In this document: positions 23,804 to 32,131 of the stretch, in pieces | Layout: every line of letters starts with the position of its first letter | Numbering within the stretch: position 1 is the stretch's first letter | NCBI GenBank assembly: GCA_038323835.1 | Contig: JBBQHI010000003.1 | Coordinates: forward strand, 1-64,000 | DNA length: 64,000 nt | Origin: JACVRW01 sp038323835 | GTDB lineage: Bacteria; Actinomycetota; Thermoleophilia; Solirubrobacterales; Thermoleophilaceae | Direction: 5' to 3' | Position numbers and translations under genes: made by a program | Notes under the pieces: model-generated | What the model saw: the letters and a program-made list of their open reading frames with translations, nothing else | What the model was told of the DNA's origin: nothing | Databases searched by the model: none

Positions 23804-24249
23804 CAGCCGGACACGCCCTCGAAGCGAATCTGGCCGCGCACGGCGGCTTCGAGCAGCTCGATCGCCGTCTGGGTGGGACAGACGGTCTGCAGGCCCTGCT
23901 GGGCGTACCAGCGGGCGCGGTGCGGATCGAGGACGCGGACCACGACCCGGTCGACGTCGAAGCGGCGCTTGGCGATCTGGGCCACCACGAGGTTCGTGTT
24001 GTCGCCGTCCGTGGAGGCCACGAAGGCGTCGGCCTGGTCGATGCCGGCGGCGAGCAGCGCGTCGATCTCGAGTGCCGTGCCGACGGTGAAACGGCCGCCC
24101 CGCTCCTCCCATCCCTCGGACTGGCCGCGATCGAGCAGCGCGATCGCCTCCGGGTCCTCGTCGAGGACCGAGACCTCATTTCCCTCTGCGAGCATCGAGT
24201 GGGCAATCGCCGACCCCACCCGGCCACATCCGACGATCAGGACGAACAT
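23803..24249 (-). CDS. TrkA-type RCK_N protein, half-length
   Basis: 148 residues, only the NAD-binding RCK_N domain: MFVLIVGCGRVGSAIAHSML, VSVLDEDPEA, and STDGDNTNLVVAQIAKRRFDVDRVVVRVLDP. It lacks the RCK_C ligand domain that its neighbour at 23129 has. Paired single- and double-domain RCK genes are known in actinobacterial potassium uptake systems. The usual TrkH/KtrB membrane partner is absent here. The gene directly upstream, 40 bases away, is an APC permease instead. Confidence 0.9.
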   Translation of the reverse strand: MFVLIVGCGRVGSAIAHSMLAEGNEVSVLDEDPEAIALLDRGQSEGWEERGGRFTVGTALEIDALLAAGIDQADAFVASTDGDNTNLVVAQIAKRRFDVDRVVVRVLDPHRARWYAQQGLQTVCPTQTAIELLEAAVRGQIRFEGVSG

Positions 24250-24289
24250 TGGTTTCCCACTCTACAAAGCAATACCCGACGTATCGGCA

Positions 24290-26326
24290 CTACGGCAGAA
24301 CGCCTTCACGAACGGTGTCCTTGCCGTCGGGGGCGGCCGTGAGGATTACCGTGCATTCCGCCTTCTCCACGACGTAGCGGGTGGTGTTCCCCACGAAGCG
24401 GTCGCGGGACCGTCCGCGCCCTCCGAGAATCGCTCCGCCCTTCACCCGCGTGGGCTCCTCGGCGGCCAGCACGATCGCCTCCACCCCCCGGCGCCGGGCC
24501 TCGGAAACGATCGCCTGGCCCACTGTCCGCCCGCGGACCATGGCGGTGGCCACCTCCACCCCCTCGTACTCCTCGCCCACCTCCTTGGCCCGCGCCAGCA
24601 CCCGCTTGGCCGCCCCCACGCGCTCGTCCGGGACTCGGGCGTCGATGGGCAGGGACATCGGGATCTCGAAGACGTACAGCACCTCGAGCACGGCGCCCGC
24701 CCCCTCCTCCGACTGCTCAGCGGCAAGCCTCCCCGCGGTGCCCACGATGTCGTCGTCCAGGGACTCGCCGAACACCGGGACGAGAATGCTCCCGTACTCG
24801 CTGTCGCTCGTCTCCTGAAGTGCGGTGGCGGGAATCGTGAAGCGCTTGCGCAGCGGCTTGCCCTGGCTGCGGCGGTAGATCACGTAGAGCGCCAGCCCGA
24901 AGGCCATCCACAGCCCGCCCACCACGCGCGCGCCGTCGTGGAGGACGACCACGCTGACCCAGGCGCCCACCGAGAGCAGCGCGCCGAGCGCCGAGGGCAG
25001 CGGGATGCTGCCCCCGCGGAAGCGCACCGAGAGCGGCACCCGGAACGCGCTCGGGCGGCCCGCCTCCCGGAAGCGCAGCACGATCACCGACACGTGGGCG
25101 ATCGCGAACGTGAGCATGGCCCCGAAGGCGAAGATCCCCGTGAGGAACTTCACGTCGTGGGGAAGCGCCAGCGCGAAGGCCAGGACCCCGGCGATCATGA
25201 TGGCCACGTAAGGGGTGCCCAGCTGCGGGTGCAGGCGGCCCACCGCGCTCGGGATCTGCCGGTTGGTGGCCAGCGAGTAGGAGAGGCGAGCCACGCCCAG
25301 CATCTGGCCGTTCATCGCCGTGAGCAGGATGGCCCCCGCCAGCGCCCCCACCGCGTACCGGAACACGTGCCTGAGCCACTCCGGGTCAAGCGTGGACACC
25401 ATCCCCAGCACCGGGGCCTCCAAGAAGCGACTGCCGAGCTCGGTGCTCCCGTTTTGCACGGGCACGGCCATCAGCGCGGCGGCCGAGACCCCCGTCAGTA
25501 GAACCAGGGCCGCGACGGACACCACGATCACCACGCGGCGCAGTCCTCGCCGCCCGACGCGCACCTCGCCGGCCAGCCCCGAGGCGGCCTCGATCCCAAT
25601 CAGCGCCCCGGTGGCGAGGACGGTGGCGAACACCGTGTCCTCCCAGGTCGGGCTATGACCAAGGTCCACGGTGTCGAACACCGACCCGAGATCGAAGAAC
25701 TGCACGTACACCGCGACCGAGGCGGCCACCAGGAGCACGATCCCGGCGAGCGACAGGCGCAGGACGGTGCGCAGGCGGCGGGGGGAGAGCCCGCGAATGT
25801 TCGCGCCCACCACGAACACCACGGCCGCGGCGGAGATCAGGATCTCCTCCGGGCCACTCTGCAGCTCACCCCAGAACGCCGACAGATAGTCCGCGATCGC
25901 CACCGAGGCGAGCGCCATGACGATCACGTAGTCGAGCAGGATCGCCCAGCCGGCCACGAAGCTCCAGAACTCGTCGAAGGCGTAGCGGGCAAAGGTGGAG
26001 GCGCCGCCCCGCTCCGGGTGGAGGGAGTTGCCCTCCACATAGGTGGCCATGGTGATTACGAAGAAGCCGCCGGCCAGGAGGAACACGATCGGGGTGAGGC
26101 CGAGCGCGTCATCGGCCACCACTCCGAGCGAGTAGAGGATCGCCGAGACGATCGCGCTGAGCAGGATCGCGAACAGAGCGGGCTCGCCCAGCGTGCGCAC
26201 GATGCGCGCCTCCGCCCTCACGGTGCCGCGTGCGAGGCGCGCCCCGGCGCGGCCGGTGCCCCTCCGCAGGCCCTCGCGCGCCCGGTCGCTCAGGTCCGGG
26301 CGGCGACCTTCGTCCTCGCCCGTCAC
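24290..26326 (-). CDS. APC-superfamily permease with C-terminal universal-stress-like domain
   Basis: 678 residues from GTG 26326, overlapping the small membrane gene by four bases. About twelve membrane helices fill residues 40-490, with the APC core marks GGASTFARYAFDEFWSFVAGWA and ALIGIEAASGLAGEVR. A cytoplasmic tail of about 150 residues has a UspA-like pattern (YGSILVPVFGESLDDDIVGTA, ending GRGRSRDRFVGNTTRYV). The same architecture is found in KimA-type potassium/proton symporters as well as in amino-acid permeases. The neighbouring RCK genes favour potassium, but the substrate is not proven by sequence. Confidence 0.85.
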   Translation of the reverse strand: MTGEDEGRRPDLSDRAREGLRRGTGRAGARLARGTVRAEARIVRTLGEPALFAILLSAIVSAILYSLGVVADDALGLTPIVFLLAGGFFVITMATYVEGNSLHPERGGASTFARYAFDEFWSFVAGWAILLDYVIVMALASVAIADYLSAFWGELQSGPEEILISAAAVVFVVGANIRGLSPRRLRTVLRLSLAGIVLLVAASVAVYVQFFDLGSVFDTVDLGHSPTWEDTVFATVLATGALIGIEAASGLAGEVRVGRRGLRRVVIVVSVAALVLLTGVSAAALMAVPVQNGSTELGSRFLEAPVLGMVSTLDPEWLRHVFRYAVGALAGAILLTAMNGQMLGVARLSYSLATNRQIPSAVGRLHPQLGTPYVAIMIAGVLAFALALPHDVKFLTGIFAFGAMLTFAIAHVSVIVLRFREAGRPSAFRVPLSVRFRGGSIPLPSALGALLSVGAWVSVVVLHDGARVVGGLWMAFGLALYVIYRRSQGKPLRKRFTIPATALQETSDSEYGSILVPVFGESLDDDIVGTAGRLAAEQSEEGAGAVLEVLYVFEIPMSLPIDARVPDERVGAAKRVLARAKEVGEEYEGVEVATAMVRGRTVGQAIVSEARRRGVEAIVLAAEEPTRVKGGAILGGRGRSRDRFVGNTTRYVVEKAECTVILTAAPDGKDTVREGVLP

Positions 26327-26523
26327 CGCCCCTCGCCGTGCGTGTGCGCGCTGCGCGCGAGCCAGAGTCGGCCGCACCCGATCAGCGTGAGCATCACCCC
26401 GAGCACCACGCCCAGGGTCGAGACGCCGCCCCCTCGGGCGAGGGTAGACGCCACCATCGCCACTCCGACCACCAGGATCATGCCGCTGAGCGCGAGGGTG
26501 AATGCGGCGTAAGCGCGCTGCAC
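26323..26523 (-). CDS. Small two-helix membrane protein
   Basis: 66 residues starting GTG (MQRAYAAFTLALSGM), with two hydrophobic segments at about 8-28 and 35-55 and a short polar tail. It sits between the two APC permease genes, overlapping the downstream one by four bases (GTGA), so it is translationally coupled. I do not recognise a family. A small accessory subunit for the permeases is the simplest guess. Confidence 0.65.
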   Translation of the reverse strand: MQRAYAAFTLALSGMILVVGVAMVASTLARGGGVSTLGVVLGVMLTLIGCGRLWLARSAHTHGEGR

Positions 26524-26542
26524 CCGCCCATCGTAGTCGCGC

Positions 26543-28426
26543 TCAGGCGGCTTCCTTCTCCGGCGTCGTCCCCTTGGTGGATTCGATGATCACCCGGCAC
26601 GGGCGCTCGGTCAGCACCGTCTCGAGCGTGCGGCCGAAGAGCGACGCGCCGGTGCGCCGCGGCGGCAGCGTCATGACCAGTGCCCGGGCCCGGATCTCAC
26701 GGGCCTCCTCCACGATCCTCCGGCCCGCCTGCCCGGGCCGGACCTTCTCCCAATGGCCGGTCACGCGCCGCCCTCCGCGCACGCGGGCCGAGTCGATCAG
26801 GGAGGCTGCGCGCGACTCCTGCTCGGGCAGCACCGCGTCGATTGGCGCGTTCGGAGGCACGGTGATGGTCACCAGCACGTGAATGCCCCGCCGGCGGGTG
26901 GCCGCCAGGCGCACCGCCGTGGCCACCGCCTCACCCGAGTAGTCGCCGTCCTCGAAGGCCACCAGGATTGACTCGTACTCCACCTCGTGCTCCACCACCG
27001 GCTTGGGCGTCACGATCTTGTGGGTCTCGGTGAGCGACAGGCCCTGGCGGCGCCGGTAGACCACGTAGAGGAGGATCCCGAAGGCCAACCAGGCGAGGCC
27101 GGACACGAGCACGCGGAGGTCCAGCACGGTGGCCACCAACAGCGCGAGCCCGGTGCCGAAGCCCCCGAAGACGGCGAGCAGCGGCACCTCGCGGCCCCGG
27201 ACTCGCAGGGTCAGCGGCGAGCGATACGGCCTCTCCGCGTCCGGGCGGGTCATCCGCAGCTTGATCACCGAGACGTGGGCGATGGTGAACGAGAGCATCG
27301 CCCCGAAGGCGTAGATGACCCCAAGGAAGTCGGCCTGGCCGGGAATGATGGCCACGCACGCGATCAGCCCGAAGATCGTGATGGCGATGTAGGGCGTGCG
27401 GAAGCGGGGGTGGAGCACCCGCAGGAACTCGGGAAGCTGCCGGTGCTGGCCCATCGAGTAGCTCAGCCGCGAGACGCCCAGGATCCCGGCGTTGGTGGCG
27501 ATGAAGAGGATCGTGGACGCCAGCAATCCCACGTAGATCTCGGCCGCGTGCTGGAGCCCGCCCAGGTGCATGTTCTCCACCACGCCGAGCACGGGGTCGT
27601 CGGCGTAGCCGCCCTGCTCCTTGGGGAGGGCGAGAAGCGTCGTCCCGTTGCGCACCGGCATGGCCGAGAGCGCCACCGCGGGCAGGAATGCGTAGATCAC
27701 GGCCACCGCGCCCACCACGAGCCCGATGCCGCGCGGGATGGTCTTGCCGTAGTCCCGGGCCTCCTCGGCCATGTTCGAGATCGTCTCGATGCCGGTGTAG
27801 GCCACCATCGCCACCGGGATCGCGATCAGGAAGTTGCCCACGGTGGGGGTGGTGCCGAAGTCGATCTGGCGGATGAGCAGGTCCGGGTCGACCACCAGCA
27901 CGCAGCCCACGATCACCAGCAGTACCTGCGTCATGAAGTCGGTGATCGCGAAGCCGATGTTCACTCCGGCCGACTCCTTGACGCCGAAGATGTTCACCGC
28001 CCCGAGGACGGCCACCACCACGATGCCGCCGATGATGTCTCCCGGCGAGCGGCTGAGGGCATCCCAGAAGACGCCCAGGTAGTGCGGCACGAAGAACGCC
28101 GAGATGGCGATCGTGATGATGTACGTGAGCATCTGGCTCCACGCCGCGAAGAAGGACCAGAACTCGTTGAAGGCGCGGCGGGCGAAGCTCGAGGAGCCGC
28201 CGGCCTCGGGATACATCGTGGTGGCCTCGGCGTAGGTGGCGGCGGTGGCCGCGAAGATCAGCCCGGCGATCACGAACACGACCGGCGTCATGCCCGCGGC
28301 GTAGATGGCCACCAGGCCGAGGGCGTAGTAGATCGAGCTGCCGACGTTGCCGTAGGCCGTGGCGAACAGGGCGCCCGTGCCGAGCACCCGCTCGAGCCCC
28401 TGGTTCTTGGGTCTGAACTCGGCCAT
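26543..28426 (-). CDS. APC-superfamily permease with C-terminal universal-stress-like domain
   Basis: 627 residues, ATG start. About twelve membrane helices, with GNVGSSIYYALGLVAIYAAGMTP in the first and GGSSSFARRAFNEFWSFFAAWS in the third, and the VAYTGIETISNMAEEARDYGKTIPRG motif. The tail from about residue 470 is UspA-like (VEYESILVAFEDGDYSGEAVATAVRLA; ending FGRTLETVLTERPCRVII). It is clearly paralogous to the permease at 24290-26326. First gene of the block, with a 370-base gap upstream that should hold the promoter. Confidence 0.86.
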   Translation of the reverse strand: MAEFRPKNQGLERVLGTGALFATAYGNVGSSIYYALGLVAIYAAGMTPVVFVIAGLIFAATAATYAEATTMYPEAGGSSSFARRAFNEFWSFFAAWSQMLTYIITIAISAFFVPHYLGVFWDALSRSPGDIIGGIVVVAVLGAVNIFGVKESAGVNIGFAITDFMTQVLLVIVGCVLVVDPDLLIRQIDFGTTPTVGNFLIAIPVAMVAYTGIETISNMAEEARDYGKTIPRGIGLVVGAVAVIYAFLPAVALSAMPVRNGTTLLALPKEQGGYADDPVLGVVENMHLGGLQHAAEIYVGLLASTILFIATNAGILGVSRLSYSMGQHRQLPEFLRVLHPRFRTPYIAITIFGLIACVAIIPGQADFLGVIYAFGAMLSFTIAHVSVIKLRMTRPDAERPYRSPLTLRVRGREVPLLAVFGGFGTGLALLVATVLDLRVLVSGLAWLAFGILLYVVYRRRQGLSLTETHKIVTPKPVVEHEVEYESILVAFEDGDYSGEAVATAVRLAATRRRGIHVLVTITVPPNAPIDAVLPEQESRAASLIDSARVRGGRRVTGHWEKVRPGQAGRRIVEEAREIRARALVMTLPPRRTGASLFGRTLETVLTERPCRVIIESTKGTTPEKEAA

Positions 28427-28549
28427 CCGCGGCTCGGAAAGCTACTCCGGGGCGGGGCTGGGGCCGTGGCGGGCGGGTCCTGTCTCCGTCGCACGTCCCC
28501 ACCGCTGACCTGGAACGGTCATCGGCGGGAACTCGCAACGTCGCCACCC

Positions 28550-28590
28550 GCCCGAGGAGCGCAGCGCTTCTTGCGAGTACGGCCCGGCGG
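28550..28590 (+). repeat. Dispersed palindromic repeat, divergent copy D
   Basis: GCCCGAGGAGCGCAGC, then a changed centre (GCTTCTT), then GCGAGTACGG. The flanks match copies A and C, but the central stem is different. It lies between the relic at 28614 and the APC permease gene. Apart from this and the relic, the gap 28427-28796 shows nothing I can name. Confidence 0.4.
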
Positions 28591-28613
28591 GGCGGCGGAC
28601 CACCGGCTTTCGC

Positions 28614-28792
28614 TTAAGCGACGCGCAGCCGGGTCCGCAGGGCGCTGAGGTCGGCGCCACCTCCGCCCAGAACCCGGCGGCGCGCACCAGCGCTCCACCT
28701 GCGGTCTCGCGACCCTCGGCAGCCCGCAGGCCGCCGAGGTCACGAATGTTGTGAGCGCCTTCCCGGTCGAGGGGCCGGTCCGGCCCCCGCAG
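28614..28792 (-). pseudogene. Relic of a tyrosine-protein phosphatase (Y_phosphatase3-like) gene
   Basis: Reading the minus strand from just after the hppA stop gives REGAHNIRDLGGLRAAEGRE, then AGGALVRAAGFWAEV, and after a frameshift near 28650 ADLSALRTRLRVA and a stop at 28614. N(I/V)RDLGGL...DGR...ALVRA followed by LxALR is the N-terminal pattern of bacterial tyrosine phosphatases of the Y_phosphatase3 group. The catalytic CxxxxxR loop and two-thirds of the protein are missing, and no proper start codon is present. A GC hairpin GGGGCCG-GTC-CGGCCCC (28771-28787) within it may act as the hppA terminator. Confidence 0.5.
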
Positions 28793-28796
28793 CTGC

Positions 28797-30896
28797 TCAG
28801 ACCAGGAACGGCACGATCAGGAGGGCCACGATGTTGGCCACCTTGATCATGGGGTTGATGGCGGGGCCCGCGGTGTCCTTGTAGGGATCGCCCACGGTGT
28901 CGCCGGTCACCGAGGCCGCGTGGGCCTCGGAGCCCTTTCCGCCGTACTCGCCGTCCTCGATCAGCTTCTTGGCGTTGTCCCACGCGCCTCCGCCGGAGGT
29001 CATGGAGATCGCGCAGAAGAAGCCCACCACGATCACCCCGATCAAGAGACCGCCGAGCGCCTGGTAGGACAACAGCCCCACCACCACCGGGATCACGATC
29101 GGGATGAGCGCCGGAAGGATCATCTCGCGCTGGGCGGACTGTGTGACGATGTCCACCGCGCGGGCATAGTCCGGCTGCTCGGTGTGGTCCATGATGCCCG
29201 GCTTCTCCTTGAACTGGCGGCGCACCTCCTCCACCACGCCGCCGGCGGCCCGGCCCACGGCCTCGATCGCCAGCGAGGCGAAGAGGTAGACCATCATCCC
29301 GCCGATCAGTAGTCCGATCAGCACGGGGGGCTGCGAGATGTCGAAGCCCTTGAGGACCTTGCCGTCCGCCGCCGCCTCCTCGCGGAGCTCCTCGATGAAC
29401 GCCGCGAAGAGCACCAGAGCAGCCAGCACGGCCGAGCCGATGGCGTACCCCTTGGTCACGGCCTTGGTGGTGTTGCCCACCGCGTCGAGCGGGTCGGTCA
29501 CGGCGCGCACCTCCTCGGGGAGGTCGGCCATCTCGGCGATTCCGCCGGCGTTGTCGGTGATCGGCCCGAAGGCGTCGAGCGCCACGATCAGCCCGGTGAG
29601 CGACAGCTGGGACATCACCGCGATCCCGATGCCGTAGATCCCGGCCAGCTCGTTGGCCACCAGGATGCCGAGGGCCAGCAGGATCGCCGGCGCGGCGGTG
29701 GACTGAAGGCCCTGAGCCAGGCCCTGGATGATGTTGGTGGCGTGCCCGGTCTGGGACGCTCGCGCGGTGGTGCGCACCGGGCGGAAGCGCGTGGACGTGT
29801 AGTAGTCGGTGATCACGAAGAGGCCGGCCGTGATGCCGACGCCCACCAGGGTGCAGAACCAGAGATCGAGGCCGCTGGGGGCCGACGCGCCCGCCCTCAG
29901 GAGGTCGGACACGTTGCTCTGGTAGCTCACGTCGTCCATCAGGATGAGCGTGATCGGCAGGAAGGCGAGGGCCGCCAGGCCGCCGGACACGAGCAGGCCC
30001 TGGTAGAGGGCACGCTCCACGTTTCCGGCGGCGCTGCGTACGGCGAACGTGCCCACGATCGACGCCAGAAGCGACACGCCTCCGATGATCAGCGGGTACA
30101 CGGCCACGGTGCCGGTCTCGTTGAAGGTGAGGATGCCGAGGAGCATCACGGCGACCGCAGTCACGGCGTAGGTCTCGAAGAGGTCCGCGGCCATGCCGGC
30201 GCAGTCGCCCACGTTGTCGCCCACGTTGTCGGCGATCACCGCCGGGTTGCGGGGGTCGTCCTCGGGGATGCCGGCCTCGATCTTGCCCACCAGGTCGGCG
30301 CCCACGTCGGCCGCCTTGGTGAAGATGCCGCCGCCCAGACGGGCGAACACGGAGATCAGCGACCCGCCGAAGCCGAGGCCCACGAGGGCGTCCACGGCGT
30401 CGCGCTCATTCGTGCCCGCCAGGATCAGGATTCCGTAGTAGCCCGCCACTCCGAGCAGGGCCAGGCCGGCCACCAGCAGGCCGGTCACGGCGCCGCCCTT
30501 GAAGGCCACCTCGAGCGCCTTGGACACGCCCCCGCGCGCGGACTCGGCCACGCGGGCGTTGGCCCGCACCGACACGTTCATGCCGATGAACCCGGCCGAG
30601 GCCGAGAACGTGCCACCGATCAGGAACCCGATGGCCACCAGGATCCCGTTCGATCCCTCCACCTCGAGCGCGACCGCGAGAACCACCGCGAGCACGACGG
30701 CGACTCCGCCGATGATCGTGTACTGCCGGCGGAGGTATGCCGATGCGCCCTCCTGCACGGCACGCGAGATGCGCTGCATCTCGTCGTTGCCCGGCGACAG
30801 GGCGAGGAGCCAGCGGGACGTGAGCACTCCGTACGCCACCGCGGCGCCGGAGCAAACGAGCGCGATGATCACGCCCCAGTCAGTCAGGAATTGCAA
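28797..30896 (-). CDS. hppA: Membrane-bound H+-translocating pyrophosphatase, K+-independent type
   Basis: 699 residues with about 16 membrane helices, the normal size. It hydrolyses pyrophosphate to pump protons across the membrane. The acidic motifs GGGIFTKAADVGADLVGK and DNVGDNVGDCAGMAADLFE are intact, as is TSGGGAWDNAKKLIE with TGDTVGDPYKDTAGPAINP near the C-terminus. The diagnostic stretch reads GNTTKAVTKGYAIGSA: Lys and Thr at the two diagnostic positions mark the potassium-independent class, while potassium-dependent pumps have Ala there. It lies 39 bases downstream of the MTA phosphorylase gene. Confidence 0.97.
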   Translation of the reverse strand: MQFLTDWGVIIALVCSGAAVAYGVLTSRWLLALSPGNDEMQRISRAVQEGASAYLRRQYTIIGGVAVVLAVVLAVALEVEGSNGILVAIGFLIGGTFSASAGFIGMNVSVRANARVAESARGGVSKALEVAFKGGAVTGLLVAGLALLGVAGYYGILILAGTNERDAVDALVGLGFGGSLISVFARLGGGIFTKAADVGADLVGKIEAGIPEDDPRNPAVIADNVGDNVGDCAGMAADLFETYAVTAVAVMLLGILTFNETGTVAVYPLIIGGVSLLASIVGTFAVRSAAGNVERALYQGLLVSGGLAALAFLPITLILMDDVSYQSNVSDLLRAGASAPSGLDLWFCTLVGVGITAGLFVITDYYTSTRFRPVRTTARASQTGHATNIIQGLAQGLQSTAAPAILLALGILVANELAGIYGIGIAVMSQLSLTGLIVALDAFGPITDNAGGIAEMADLPEEVRAVTDPLDAVGNTTKAVTKGYAIGSAVLAALVLFAAFIEELREEAAADGKVLKGFDISQPPVLIGLLIGGMMVYLFASLAIEAVGRAAGGVVEEVRRQFKEKPGIMDHTEQPDYARAVDIVTQSAQREMILPALIPIVIPVVVGLLSYQALGGLLIGVIVVGFFCAISMTSGGGAWDNAKKLIEDGEYGGKGSEAHAASVTGDTVGDPYKDTAGPAINPMIKVANIVALLIVPFLV

Positions 30897-30935
30897 GAGA
30901 AGTGTCCTCCGTGTGTGTCAGTCGAGGCAGTGCCG

Positions 30936-31739
30936 TTAGTGGTGGACGATCGCGTTGCCGAGCGCCGTGGCGCAGGCATCGTCAGGCTGTGGGCCGATCG
31001 TCGGCACCGCCCGAAACAAGAGCGCGCGCAGTCTATCGAGGTTCCGGCGGAACGCTGCGAAGGCCATCTCCGTGGACACCGGGGGGACGTCCGGCCTGCC
31101 CTCCAGGCCCGCGTCGTAGTCGGTGACGAGCGAGACGTTGGCGTAACAGAGCCCGAGCTCGCGGGCGAGCCAGCACTCGGGGTACTGGGTCATGTTCACC
31201 ACGTCCCACCCCGAGTCGGCGAACCATCGCGATTCCGCCCGGGTAGAGAACCGCGGGCCCTGGATGACCACCACGGTGCCTCCGGCCACGGCCGGTATTC
31301 CCTCGAGCCGGGCGGCTTCCATGAGGGTGAGCCCCAGATCGCTGCAATAGGGGTCGGCGGACGAGACGTGCGTGGCCTGCGGGCCGTCGTAGAAGGTGTC
31401 CTCCCGGCCGCGCGTGCGGTCCACGAACTGGTCGCAGATCACGAAGGTGCCGGGGCTGAGCTCGGCCCGGAGCGCCCCGCAGGCCGACGGCCCGATGATG
31501 CGGCGCACGCCCACGCTGCGCATGGCCCAGACGTTGGCCCGGTAGTTGATCCGATGCGGCGGGAGGGTGTGCTCGTCCCCGTGCCGGGGCATGAAGGCCA
31601 CGGCGCGGCCCTCCACCTCGCCCAGGCGGATGCGGGCCGAGGGCGGGCCGTAGGGGGTGTCCACGGCCACCTCCTCCACGTCGTCGAGAAGCTTGTAGAG
31701 GCCGGAGCCGCCGAAGATCCCGACCGGCTCGTCGCTCAC
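30936..31739 (-). CDS. mtnP: S-methyl-5'-thioadenosine phosphorylase family
   Basis: 267 residues, GTG start overlapping the upstream stop by four bases. It cleaves methylthioadenosine (or a related purine nucleoside) with phosphate in methionine salvage. Family marks are IFGGSGLYKLL, FMPRHGDEHTLPPHRINYRANVWAMR, GPRFSTRAES, VNMTQYPECWLARELGLCY and SLVTDYDAG. The MTA versus inosine preference of such actinobacterial enzymes cannot be decided safely from these motifs. Confidence 0.9.
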   Translation of the reverse strand: MSDEPVGIFGGSGLYKLLDDVEEVAVDTPYGPPSARIRLGEVEGRAVAFMPRHGDEHTLPPHRINYRANVWAMRSVGVRRIIGPSACGALRAELSPGTFVICDQFVDRTRGREDTFYDGPQATHVSSADPYCSDLGLTLMEAARLEGIPAVAGGTVVVIQGPRFSTRAESRWFADSGWDVVNMTQYPECWLARELGLCYANVSLVTDYDAGLEGRPDVPPVSTEMAFAAFRRNLDRLRALLFRAVPTIGPQPDDACATALGNAIVHH

Positions 31740-32131
31740 GAGGTGCCGGGGGGCGTCCAGATCTTCGAGCGTGCCTTGGCTCGCTCCTCGGCCTCGGCGG
31801 CAGCCGCGGCGTCCTCCTTCTGCTCGGTGCCCTCGGGGCGCCCGCCGGCCGGCGGGGCGCCGGCACCGGTTTCCCGCACGTAGATCATCTGGAGCTGGGA
31901 CAGCGCCTCGCGGATGGGCGCGGCCTCCTCCTCCGGGCAGAGCGGCAGGAGAGCGCGAACGGCCTCGATGCCGCTTCGAGCCTGTTCGAGGTCCTTCTCC
32001 TCCGGAACGGTCAGGCGCCGCCCGGCGAGGTTCACGAGCGTCACGGCGGTGTGGAGAAGAATGTCCTCCACCCTCAGCTGGGCCAGCGCCTCACGCATCT
32101 GCTCCTCGTCGGGCGGTGGCTGGTCGCTCAC
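31736..32131 (-). CDS. DUF1844-like small helical protein
   Basis: 131 residues from GTG 32131. Residues 10-90 are helical with the pattern VEDILLHTAVTLVNLAGRRL ... LEQARSGIEAVRALLP ... IREALSQLQMIYVRE, similar to DUF1844 proteins. The tail is low complexity (Glu/Ala/Lys) and ends in SKIWTPPGTS. Function unknown. It is coupled by four-base overlaps to both ybdK upstream and the MTA phosphorylase downstream. Confidence 0.62.
   Translation of the reverse strand: MSDQPPPDEEQMREALAQLRVEDILLHTAVTLVNLAGRRLTVPEEKDLEQARSGIEAVRALLPLCPEEEAAPIREALSQLQMIYVRETGAGAPPAGGRPEGTEQKEDAAAAAEAEERAKARSKIWTPPGTS

Noticed and set aside
28427..28796. Possible ydaO-type c-di-AMP riboswitch before the APC permease gene
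   Set aside because: The core strings GGGGUGAAUC and ACCCGACAGCUAAC are missing on the minus strand; the sequence is better explained by a gene relic and a repeat.
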